A stretch of 64,000 nucleotides of DNA from Halichondria panicea (Eukaryota > Porifera > Demospongiae > Suberitida > Halichondriidae): NCBI RefSeq assembly GCF_963675165.1, contig NC_087388.1, forward strand, positions 4,345,047 through 4,409,046. Reading direction: 5' to 3'. This document shows positions 1 to 10,539 of the stretch, in pieces. A program made the translations under genes and the position numbers. The notes beneath the pieces were generated by a model. The model searched no databases. It saw nothing but the letters and a program-made list of their open reading frames with translations, and was not told where the DNA came from. How positions within the stretch are numbered: the first letter of the stretch is position 1; every line of letters starts with the position of its first letter.

Positions 1-305
1 CTACTTGAGATAGAATTCCCTACAGAGACGTAGCTCATAATTATTGCAACTCACTTATAATAATTATAGCTATAAAATAAAGTGTAACCTCATATTTCAG
101 CTCATAATTATTTGTCTCTTTGTTTATCATTACATTAATGTCAGTTGCTTGCTTGTCATATAACGTGTCTGGTGTCTGGAAATACATGTACATGTAGCAT
201 AGCAACATGCACAGACTTATCGTATTGGTGAGAAATTAATTGTCATGTTAGCAAATATTTCAAGGATATAAGCAAGGATACACCCTTGATATGAGTATTT
301 ATACT

Positions 306-373
306 AAAAATGTTCTAACGGTCATTCCGCGATAGTTTATAAACTATCGCGGAATGACCGTTAGAACATTTTT
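306..373. repeat. Perfect 68-bp palindrome (34-bp arms, no spacer)
   Basis: The two 34-base arms (306-339 and 340-373) are exact reverse complements that meet at TTTA/TAAA. The pairing stops at once outside the arms (T305 against G374). It lies about 290 bases upstream of the kinase-USP start codon. A zero-loop perfect palindrome would extrude as a cruciform in DNA or form a very stable hairpin if transcribed. It may be a minimal transposon relic or a recent fold-back duplication. No protein is encoded. Confidence 0.95.
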
Positions 374-495
374 GCGGAATAGCAGCCTTTCTGCAGCATG
401 CATGTATGCATGCGATATAAAATTTGTGGGTATAATCATAGATGATACAGTATGGTATAATCATTGTTGCTGACTTTGCACTGCACTGTTCCTAG

Positions 496-615
496 CCTCG
501 ATCCCAGGCCGCACTTCCTCGCTTAAAGGCCGATGAAGGAGGCTACACTGTTCCTTGATCAAGGGTCATCTACACATACAATAATTATGTCAATAAGTGC
601 GGCCTGGGATCGAGG
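496..615. repeat. 19-bp inverted repeat pair just upstream of the kinase-USP gene
   Basis: Arms at 496-514 and 597-615 (CCTCGATCCCAGGCCGCAC and its exact reverse complement) flank 82 bases. The second arm ends 45 bases before the start codon at 660. Diverged relatives of the arm motif recur at about 4613, 6893 and 60480-60540, so this is probably a small non-autonomous element sitting in the promoter or 5' UTR. A regulatory role is possible but not shown. Confidence 0.75.
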
Positions 616-659
616 ATAATCTCTGGTTTGCTCAGCGATCGTCAGAGACATGACAGGAG

Positions 660-3600
660 ATGGCGACTATTTCTAGGGAAACAGACTTGGATAAACTAGT
701 AGTACAAGTGAAGAAGCTTAACCTAGACGCTCAGGGAAGTTCAGGAGCTTATGGAGTTGTCTACAGAGTGACTGTGGAGGGGAGAAAATGTATTGCCAAG
801 AAGCTCCACAGCATCTTGCTCAAAGTTGGTGACTACTATCCAGTGGACCAGAGAGATTCCATTATTGAAAAGTTCCGCAATGAGTGTCGCATTCTGAGCG
901 GCTTAGATCATCCAAACGTTATAGCGTTTGTTGGAGTCCACTACGGTCGAGACAAGAATGACATCAGTCTGATAATGGAGAGGCTTCAATGGGATGTGGC
1001 CGACTTTATCGAGAAGAATCCTGGCACAAGTCTCGTAACTAGAATTAACATCCTATACGATGTATCCAAGGGCCTTCAATATCTCCACTCGCTGACTCCT
1101 CCCCTCATACACCGTGACCTCACTGCTCCCAACATCTTGCTCACTGATGACCTCACTGCCAAGATTGGAGACCTGGGCGTATCCAGGTACGTTGATCCCA
1201 CTGCAATGTCACAAACCCTAACAAAGGCGCCTGGAAACGTATACTACATGTCCCCAGAAGCAAGAGACGAGAATCCGCAATACACTGTCAAGCTGGACAT
1301 TTTCTCCTTCGGTGCTCTCATTATCCACACATTCATTGGGAAAGTGCCAGATGTACATGATGTCCCATATGATCAAACTGCTGTACAGCTCAGTCAAGAG
1401 GGGAAAATCGAGTTGACAAGACGAAAAAAGGCTATTCAGCAGATGACCACAGACCACTGCATGTATCCTCTCATTGTCCGCTGTCTCCATGACAAACCCG
1501 CTTCACGTCCCACTACAGACGAATTATGTGGCTCTCTGGTTGATCTAATCCAAAAAAATGATGCTGTAAGTGAAATATAATTATATGAAGTTGATCAGTT
1601 ACGTCGATACACACTCGTCATGTACATATATAATTATAGGCTGTTCAAAAGACTGAGATTCAAGCCGCTCTTAAGCAACAGTTCAGAAAAGGGGATGTCT
1701 GGTAATTAAACATGTCTTCAAATTGATCATGTATTATAGTATGCATGGTTAAGAGTGCAATATGGGGCGAGTAACAAGCAATGGCAAGGCTACTAATTGC
1801 ACGAGGCGTCTAGCCGAGTGCTATTAACCTTGCCAGTGCTTGTTATGAGTGCTATTAATCCCTTATTGCACGAGTAGCCATACTATTGATTTCTAATTGT
1901 GTATGATGGAGTTCTCTGCAGTTTTTCTTAATATTTTCGGCCACGGCCATTATTCGAAAACAATACGTTGTCATTGACAGCGTGCAATTACTTGACAGGT
2001 AATTGACGGCGCGCAATTACTGGACCGGATGTGATACGGGATTAATTGCTGTACACTCTCCAGTCACTAATAGCACATCATACGATTAATACATGTATGT
2101 GTATAATTATGATGGGTGTTTTTATTCCTTAGGTTCTTGGTCGACATTCGCTGGATAAAACAGTGGATGAAGTTCATAGGCTATAAGCCTGATGACCAGT
2201 CATCAGTTGGCAAGAAGTCCGCTAACCCAGGACCACTGGACAATTCAAACCTTTCCAACACCCGTAAGTTGTGAGTTGCACTTAATTCTGTTGCCCAAAT
2301 CAACACTTATAGGAGAAGTAAGGGTTGGTGTTTTAAATTGTTATTTCAATCGCACTATGACACAGCAACCTTTTTTAATCAGTATGTGTAGCTACTTGTA
2401 TATCCGTTTGAATTTATCTATGGTATCTGAAGTTTTCGTCTCTGTATCTGCTGTATCTGCATTTACGTTGATCATAATTATTTTATAGACGGTCATCTTC
2501 GTGAGCGCTTGGTGGATGAGATGGACTACTTTCTTATTCCAGAGTCAGCTTGGAACAAACTTGCATCCTGGTATGGCCTCAGTCCGAGTTCAAAGGTCAT
2601 CTCAAGGTATTTTGGCGAAAATTCATGCATGCACTAAAAGACATGTGGAATATGCTTTTTGCAGGAGAGTGATTGAGTACGGACTGTGCGAAAAACACCT
2701 TAAGGTGGAGGTGTATCTGCTAGAGTTCCAGCTATGTGCACAGCCCTACCTTAACGACGTGAAGACGAGGGAGTTCAGCAGAGCAGACACTGTTTGTGAG
2801 TAGTTATAACACCACTTTGATGATTAGAGTGACGATTGTATACATGTACATGGTAGCTGATATATTAGCATCCATTTCACAGCTGATTTGGAGTCTGCTA
2901 TTAGGGAGGAGTTTGGTATCCCCCTAACCAGAGAGTGCAGGGTGTGGCATCGCTACATGGCAAATACCTATGAGCTATTGTCAAAAGCTGACCAATCTCT
3001 GCACGATGTTGGACTCTACAATGAAGAGGTGAGCAACTTATTTTCATCTGTTAGCTACGTATAATTATACGTTAAATCACTCCAGGTAAACAATGTAGTA
3101 CGAGTTACGTACGTAACTTAGTGCAATAAAGATTTGATTTGACTTCTATGCATGCAGACTGTTATGCTGGAGAAGAAGAACGATGATGGGTCATGGCCAC
3201 ACCGTAACACTGTACCATGTGGACTGAGTAACCCTGGCAACACTTCATTTATGAACTCAGTTCTCCATGTAAATGCCAATTAATAATTGTGATGTTCAAC
3301 TCACACAGAAATGTGCAATTTACATCTAGAATATTGCCATGTTTTGTTGTCACATAATGTCGTATCTCTTTCTTGTCCTTCATGTAGTGCCTAAGCAACA
3401 CTGTCTCCCTCACTAACTACTTCCTGGAAGACTACAAGAAGCACATCGATACGACCAGCACTCTGGGAACGGGCGGGGCCATTGCCGAGGCTTATGCGGC
3501 CCTAATAGAGGAATTGTGGTGTGGGAAAGGCAGCGTTATTGCCCCAAAGCACTTCCTCGTGAGTACATATACATGTAGCTGTTTTCACATCATAATCAAC

Positions 3601-6600
3601 TTGTCACACGTTTTTGCTGGTAACATGCAGGTCCAGGTTCGTCGCTATGCCTCACAGTTAACAGACCTTGTTGAGCATGACGCTAATGAGCTTCTGGCTA
3701 TCCTATTGGACAGCCTACACGAAGACCTCAACCTGGTGAAAACAAAACTTTCCATTGACATGACTGTGCCTACCAAAGGCAGGGAGGAACAGGTTAGTGT
3801 AATTTGTTCCCAATAACAATAATTATTATTATATTTGGAGCAGGACATTGCTGAAGAGTGGTGGCACAAGCACCTACAACGAAACCAGTCTATGATCGTC
3901 AAGTTATTCCAAGGTCAGCTGCGAACAACATTGGAATGCTCAAAGTGTAAACAGACATCAAAGACCTTTGATCCCTTTACAACGTTGTCACTACAACTCC
4001 CACCCTTCAAAGGGACAAGAAACATCTATGTCTGTTTGGTCCGTAGCAATCCCTTTCAATCAGTCATGAAGGTGAGATTCAATTTACAGAATGCAGATGA
4101 CTACATGTATATACCGTATAGCGGGTAATTTTTGTGGGGTACAAAATTCGTTTATCTCGAAAAAGGTGATTGTCGTGAGTAACAATTTTGTTTAGTCTCA
4201 TTGCCTGCACTGCATTTATACGTTGGAGGTCAGCTTGCCCATGAAAATAAAAAATATTTACCCCCAAAATTTACCCGCTATACGGCAGTAAAAAATTCAA
4301 TAATTAGCTCTGTACATTAATTTGGATAGAGCACTGATTTGTACCATGGGCTCTCGCTAATCCGGCTCTCTGCATTATTGTCACTTCGTTATACCGGCCA
4401 TTGCGTTTGGCACAAAATTAATTGCTAGCAATATTGTACAAAACTCGCCCTGAAATACAGCCCATCTCGCTATACTGTACTGTAATACTGGTCAGTTTTG
4501 ACAGCCTAAAACCATGAATGCACTTTTATTACTTTAATACGTACGACCCGTAATTGATTACACTCTAATAGAGAGCATGATGACTCATCATACGTGAGGC
4601 AGAACCGCTAGCCTCGATTCCAGGTCGCTTTTCAATTGAGAAAGATGGCCTGGTATACACTGTCTGCGCATGCGTCAATTACTCCAAGATTCTTGGGGAT
4701 CGAGATATCTTAGTAAATTAGTCAGTATATTGTATATTTTACAATGATGTCATTGCACAAATCACAGCAGAATAACACAGCTACTTACAACATTTATGAC
4801 CTAGACTACATGTATATAGTGACTAGTTTTGTTGTGATGGCTTCTACTTCTGTTCTGCTCTTGCTCAAGCTCTCTCCAGTGTTGAAAAGTCAGGTTTTGT
4901 CTTCTTTTGTACTGTGGTAGAGTGGTGGGCGTTTTTCTGTCAGTACCTACCGGCTCTGGCAAGTCTACTTGCTTCCAGACGCTTGTTTGATGCCATCTCA
5001 GTAAGATCAGTGTTCCTTGTATGAGCCTGGAGTTGTGATGGCGATTTCTCTCTCATAGTTTAATCAACTACGTGGGTGACCATAGTACAAAAGGTTAATT
5101 GATAAATTACGAAGAGTTTTACTAACAAATTTACTATTGAATCCACCCACGCGTAAACGGTGGTTACCAGGCCCTCTAGTGATAGGGGCTGGGGTCGAGG
5201 CTACAGAACCGCTAAAGTATAACCATTGGATTTGAGTCATGCTGGGCTGCGAATTAGCCCCAGTCACTTTATGAATTGCGGCCACCTCGCTAATACGGAC
5301 AAACTGTACTGTCCCAAGAGTGACCAGATTAACGAGTCCACTGTATTTGCACAATATGCTCTACATTTACATTTATTCCAGTACTATAATTATATACTCA
5401 ATATCATTTCCGCATGTTACAACATAGTATAAGCTGAAGCTTCTCAAAAACGGTCGTATAATGGACTTAAAGACGAAGCTGGGCTCACTGTGTGACATAG
5501 AGGCCAGCCACTTGGCAGTGACAGATGTGTACAACGGTCGATTCCACAGGATCTACGCTGACAAGGACCCTCTCTCACACATTGTGGACAAGGTACGTAT
5601 TCACTATGCTGTACCAAAAGTAGATAGAGAAAAGTGTTGAACTGCTGTACGTAGTAAACGCGGAAGTCCATTTACCAAACTCTATGTCATCATTGTTCAA
5701 TTTAAGTGTTGTTAAGTACCGTACATTGTATTTACTTGATTAAACGCCCTCCTTGAATAAACGCCCATCTCGTTTAAACGCCCAGGGTAAAAGCTCTGTC
5801 TTTGTCAATAAACACCCATCTTAAATAATCGCCCATATATGGGGCGTGGCACTGTGGGTGGAGCTGAAATAGCACATGGAACCCAGTTGCAAGCAGGGCA
5901 GCATAGAATATAATAATACTTTTTATTATGCATCGATGGCAGAGAGAGAGATACCGACACAGAGGGCACTCCTATGACTTAAAATTAAGCTGAGAAATAG
6001 ATTTAAGCTGAGACAGCAGCCCAAGAAGAGCACAATAACTGCTGCTGTGCAAAAGTTTTGGAGTAGACATAACAATAAACGCCCCCTCTAAAGACTTCGA
6101 TCTGAAATAAACGCCCGGGCGTTTAATCAAGTAAATATGGTATGTGCATGTGGTTTCTATAGCACTGCCCTAGCTCTGCGTGTGTGGTTTCTGGGAAGTA
6201 TTGCTAAAATTAATATTAGTGATGAGCAGAGTTGGCCAAATTTTACTAATCAGTGCATCGTTCTTACTCTTATCTACTCTTGACTGCATATACGCAGAGG
6301 AGGAACGCTAGGGTCAAAAGGTTATTAATTAAAACACCATGTGGCCCTAGCCTATGTCTGAGTTTACCCTCGCACCCTTGAGTTTATACACCACCACTAG
6401 CTTGATCCTCTTTATAATCACAACAGAAATCGGTTGAGCTATCGCGCCCCAGAGGAATCAGCGTGAGAGAGGAGATCCAGGATTTAATTGCAACCTTTGA
6501 CCTTTTATTGCATTCTTCGAAACCACACGATTGGAAAATTAGCCTTCTGTGGCTAGGATATAAATTTTGATGTGCTGGCTTGATGCACTGGATCTAGATC

Positions 6601-9600
6601 TAGGTTTAAGCTTCCCATGCAAGCAGGCAAATAAAGAACAGAAACGCTATAAGCTGTTATATGCAGGAACCCAAATTTCATTAAATGTGACCCTATTGAC
6701 CCTGGCGTTCCTCCTGGCATGTACCTATTATGAAATGTCAAGATTAATATGGCTTGCAGGATGACATCTATTGCTACCAACTCCAAAAAGAGCACATTGG
6801 CAACAGAAAGATGGTTCACGTACCAGTTTACATGAGGGCAGAAACGTTCGTATAATTATTTTTTGTACATGTACAAGACACTATACCAGTGTAGCCTCAT
6901 TTCCAGGCTGCAAAAAAGAGGGAAAACAGCCTGCATAATACTCTGTTAGCGTATGCGTCGGTACCCCCAAGACTCTTAGGGTTTGCAATACTTTTATTAG
7001 TAAATTTGTCACCGTATACTGAGTTTCAATTGCAATACGTCTATTTGGATTGCAAAATGCGAGTTTTCGCGTACAATAGACCAAGCAGACCAGTGTGTAT
7101 ATAAAAAATTAGTTGCCGTAGATCGCAAACGAAAGACATGCATTCTAGAAACACAATAGGGCTTGTACATTTTTTACCCCACAACAATTACCCGCTATAC
7201 GGTGATTGATATATATATATCCACCCACGCGCTAACATTGAATACCAGGCCCTAGCTAATACAAGTGGCTGGAATCAAGGCTAACAATACACCTGTACGT
7301 ACTTACAGTGAGCCACAGTACTCACCAAACAAATCGTCGAGGTACTTCATTCTGTTTGGGTTTCCAATTATTGTGTACGTACCAGCAGACGCCACCTATA
7401 GGACTCTGTATACTGCCGTTGTCATCACAATGAGGTGAGGGATAACATGCAAGCTGTGTGTGCATGCGTCCATTGTTAGTGTATGTGTGTCCATTATAAG
7501 GATGTGTACATAATTATTATCCTATAGGAGGTATGTGAAGCTTTTGTCTGAAGTCCAAGAACATGTATCTGTTGAAAGTAAGAAAGATGATTGTTTTCAG
7601 ATTCAATACATTATCTCCTTTAGCAGGAGAGACCGAGAAGGACTTGTTCCAATTGACGGTTGTCAATTGCTATGGCTCTCAGGATATCAAGAAACTTGTT
7701 GATGACCCGCAAACACCTCTGCAACTGTCAGGTGTGTAGAAGGAGTCAGTTGGTATGCAGCCTTACTGCGATCGAATATTGGATCCCACTTGTTTAGCTA
7801 CATGTACCATTCCTTTTATTATGGTGTATGCATGTGTGTGCTTGTAGGCTCTACTTACATTGCCTGTGACTGGGACCAGGAAGTAAAGGAACAGTGCTAT
7901 AACGAGGAAAAGAGCAAGGTGCACATGCATGCAGTGTAATTTGTTTGCCAGTACGTACACTATAACTAATTCAATGACTGAGGTAGAAATCGACTCTGCG
8001 CTAATTTAAATGGTGGAGCACATGCGAAGAATGAAGTTCATAAATCAGACATAATGCCTCAACAGTATAATATACCGGTACATGTACATGTACATGTAGC
8101 GTGCAACACCTGTTGTAATGTATGCTTATATATAGGAGTTTGTGGAGCACCAATCAGTGGGCAAGAGTGAGAGCGATGTACAATTGATGGATTGCTTGGA
8201 TATGTTCACCGTCCTGGAGACAGTTGACGACAATTGGTAAGCCATTCATCTTAAATAAATAATTATTTTGGTGTTAGTATTTTTGTGATTCTCTATACTT
8301 ATTCAAAAGGCATTGTCCAAAGTGTAAAGAGGACACCTCGGTAACAAAGAAGAACGAGGTTTGGACTTTGCCAGACGTATTGACGCTGCACCTCATGAGA
8401 TTATCAAAAGACAGGTAAAGTAAATAATGCTGGGTTCAAGTTTGAATTCTGGATATACAATAGACTCTCGCTATAGTATTCTGGCGCTCTGCAGTAGTAC
8501 GGCCACCTCGATATACCGGCCATTTGGTTTGCTAGCTAGATGTTTACTGCACAAAACTCCGTATACCGGCCAGTACATTTATTACTGCCGGATATGTTGT
8601 TTTGGGTGTGGTTTAGCAGATAAAAATTAGACAGAACCATAAAATTTGTCATTTGATCCGTTTTTTAACCGCGGCTATTTTCTGAAATGCAGCCACCTCG
8701 CTATTCCGGCCTGTAGCTGCACTGTCCCAAAGATGGTCGGATTAACGAGAGTCTACTATAATTTTATGTAATCACAGTGCCACGTCAGCATCAGCATAAT
8801 TTTTGAGGCCCTAAAACAAGCGTCTACCGTTGCTGTAATTATTTTTTCTGTCGCTTATAAACTTGTTTGAGACATCAAGACAATCATCCTGCATCTTCAC
8901 GTTTTAAACAGTTGTCTGACCATGCATAGCTACAGTTCATGAATGTTGTTCACGAGTCAGCTCCAACGTTGCAGCTAGCTAGCAAGTGAAACTGAGTTAG
9001 ACCACGCCCATTTTCTCTAAAATGTCTATACTAGCTGTAGAACACCACCATAATTTTGGCACCAGCTGGGCTGAACACTACTTTTGTGCTAAAAGATGCG
9101 CCACTCAGAAGTAGTTTTCTGGCGCTGTAATTACATCAATTAACGGTTATGCAATAACTTTTTTGTTTACGGCCAAGTGTGACAGACTTTAATCATTCAA
9201 CAACCCTACAGTGACAAGCTGAACGTTATGGTGGACTTCCCTGTATCTGGATTGGATCTCTCCTCTCTAGTACGGTGTCCCAATGTGGTAGAAACTGTCT
9301 ACGACCTCTATGCTGTTTGCAACCGTGTTGGAGGAGCAAAGGATGGGCATTGTGGGTATACAAGTATTCTTTTGTGTTTGTTCCGTTTTCATCCAAATAT
9401 TTTGTGCCCATAATTAATTTCAATTTCTCAGATACTGCCAGTGCTAAGAAAATGGACGATAAACAGTGGTACCAATTCGATGACAGCATCGTCTCAGAGA
9501 CTAGAGAAGATAGACTTGTGGTGAGCTCTCTAAACACAACATCATGCAAGCTAGCACACAGATATTCATGACCTATACCTAATACCCACAGACGGCAGCT

Positions 9601-9654
9601 GCATATATACTGTTCTATCGTCGTCGTGGCTGGGTCTCACCACCTAGTATCTAG
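660..9654 (+). CDS. Protein kinase - DUSP - ubiquitin-like - USP fusion protein, USP catalytic Cys replaced by Ser
   Basis: Exons: 660-1565, 1640-1701, 2133-2263, 2489-2606, 2665-2795, 2883-3028, 3158-3268, 3388-3558, 3631-3792, 3844-4071, 5434-5592, 6760-6845, 7309-7434, 7528-7577, 7624-7731, 7848-7918, 8136-8236, 8310-8414, 9212-9351, 9432-9520, 9592-9654; 3264 nt, 1087 aa. Residues 1-302 are a Ser/Thr or TKL-like kinase: loop GSSGAYG (first Gly of GxGxxG is Ser), AKK lysine, HRDLTAPN, DLG for DFG, SPE for APE. From about 316 the protein follows USP4/11/15: DUSP (RKGDVW, IKQWMKFIG, PGPLDN), ubiquitin-like segment (KVEVYLLEF), then USP. USP boxes: NPGNTSFMNS with Ser528 in the Cys position, EHDANELL, zinc pairs CSKC and CPKC, DGHYTAS (His1037) and WYQFDDS. 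All 20 junctions are GT-AG and in phase. The kinase join uses GTAAGT at 1566; exon 2 has no in-frame ATG of its own. Prediction: active kinase, protease-dead ubiquitin binder. Fusion needs cDNA confirmation; the USP part is certain. Confidence 0.85.
1752..2073 (+). mobile_element. TAATAGCACTC-family element, copy 1 (intron 2 of kinase-USP)
   Basis: About 320 bases without coding capacity, containing sub-repeats such as GAGTGCTATTAA and CGTGCAATTAC. A near full-length copy lies in reverse orientation at 63581-63888 and a shorter, more diverged one at 28969-29115. It is probably a non-autonomous DNA transposon. It fills most of the 431-base intron between exons 2 and 3. Confidence 0.75.
4112..4287. 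mobile_element. TATAGCGG-family MITE (kinase-USP intron 10)
   Basis: About 175 bases bounded by inverted ends, CCGTATAGCGGGTAAT on the left and TTACCCGCTATACGG on the right, with no ORF. This is one of at least nine copies or fragments of the same family in the window (7159, 16740, 18342, 25956, 40694, 42657, 52689, 53083). The family is small, palindromic and always non-coding, as expected of a miniature inverted-repeat element. Confidence 0.85.
4350..5433. other. Repeat-filled rest of kinase-USP intron 10
   Basis: The 1.36-kb intron (4072-5433) has no exon. Fragments of the 'CCACCTCGCTATACCGGCC' family occur at about 4350-4500 and 5215-5345. A CCTCGATTCCAGG-type motif lies near 4612. A decayed helicase-like P-loop lies at 4925-4990. 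The rest is A+T-rich and unassigned. Confidence 0.6.
4925..4990 (+). pseudogene. Possible remnant of a RecQ-like helicase (Walker A fragment)
   Basis: One reading frame gives VGVFLSVPTGSGKSTCFQTL followed by a stop at once (TGA at 4988). This resembles the motif I region of RecQ-type helicases (PTGSGKS followed by a CFQ-like stretch). No flanking helicase motifs are recognisable in any frame, so at most it is a decayed fragment inside an intron. A short match like this could be chance. Confidence 0.3.
5717..6142. mobile_element. MITE with TTTACTTGATTAAACGCCC ends (kinase-USP intron 11)
   Basis: A roughly 425-base non-coding element. The left end (TACCGTACATTGTATTTACTTGATTAAACGCCC, quoted here as separate parts TACCGTACATTG and TATTTACTTGATTAAACG) is the inverse of the right end, which reads CGTTTAATCAAGTAAATATGGTA apart from a small deletion. 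The interior holds further AAACGCCC sub-repeats. No second copy was seen in this window. Confidence 0.7.
7159..7205. mobile_element. Solo end of a TATAGCGG-family MITE
   Basis: Only the right terminus (CAATTACCCGCTATACGGT) is recognisable, in the intron before the exon at 7309. No matching left end is visible nearby, so this is a truncated copy. Confidence 0.6.
8461..8758. mobile_element. Element with TAGACTCTCGCTAT-type inverted ends (kinase-USP intron 18)
   Basis: A roughly 300-base non-coding block that starts TAGACTCTCGCTATAG and ends TTAACGAGAGTCTACTA, so the termini are inverted. The interior repeats CCACCTCGATATACCGGCC and its variants. A reverse-orientation relative occupies about 16888-17236 and fragments occur near 4350 and 5215. 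It accounts for part of the 797-base intron 8415-9211. Confidence 0.7.
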
Positions 9655-10539
9655 GAGCAATCGAAAAGGAGATTCATGAGGTAAACAGATGGTCCCCCAA
9701 TATTATTATAATCATAGCAGTAATTAATTCTGCAGGTATTTGCTGAACCAGACTATAAACTGTTGTGTAGGTTAGTTGTTATATTTACGGATTTTTGTTG
9801 TTGTGTAAAAAATTATTTTTGTTACGGTAGATTATTGTCTGTCTCATCCCCATGCACCCTTCTCATCATAAAACGATTCATTCGGTTCAAATGGGGGAAA
9901 ACGGAAGGAGCAAATGTACATTTACAGCTGTTGTCTATCAAATATGCGCATTGCCAATCCCATGTATGCATGTAAATATGTATCCTTTGTTGCAGATTAC
10001 ATAAGCCAATTAATTGACAAAACAAAGCTTAATTAAGCCCCCCTCCGTGAAGAATAAGAAAGCTAAGATAATAAATTATACATATCGCCTTTGTTTCTCA
10101 AAATGTACGGATGAAACCTTGAAATTTAATTGTTTTAGCCTCGGTCCCCCAGCCCGACTTGTAACACGTATATACTTGGTCAAAAACCTGCACCCTTTCT
10201 CTTTCGGTTATAATTTTTTTTTATTAACGGCCAGGGAACGAGGTTAGAAATGTTTTAGCAACGTGCATATTATGTATTCACAGCACTATATACAATTGAG
10301 TAGAGTCGTACGTATAATTTTTATATGTCACAGTTTTACCATTTACGATTCCAGGCCTCAGTGTGCAATCTGATTGGTTCAGGCTCTACTGCAAGATTTT
10401 TGCAGTGAGTATACAAATCCAGATATAGGCTTGAAACCTGATGTCCTCCCTTCTTTGGGTGGATGGGTCACACCCATCTATAGAGCACTCTTTAATTTTC
10501 AATTGTTACTGTATCAATTCTTACCCAATTCCAAAATCC
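9655..10539. other. Spacer after kinase-USP
   Basis: About 885 A+T-rich bases between the USP stop codon and the next candidate start. Short open frames are present but none shows family resemblance or convincing splice support. I see no RNA gene. Confidence 0.5.

Noticed and set aside
4925..4990. Active helicase gene suggested by a PTGSGKS P-loop
   Set aside because: The frame stops seven codons after the motif, no other helicase motifs are present, and the stretch lies inside a spliced intron. Kept only as a low-confidence remnant.
9340..9360. USP His box apparently altered to GHC with a lost Tyr
   Set aside because: That reading runs through the intron. Using the donor at 9352 (GTGGGT) and the acceptor at 9432 restores GHYTA, so the His box is normal.
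9226..9549. Minus-strand open frame over the USP His-box exons
   Set aside because: The plus strand here encodes exons with conserved USP motifs in correct phase. The minus frame is a shadow and crosses two splice junctions.
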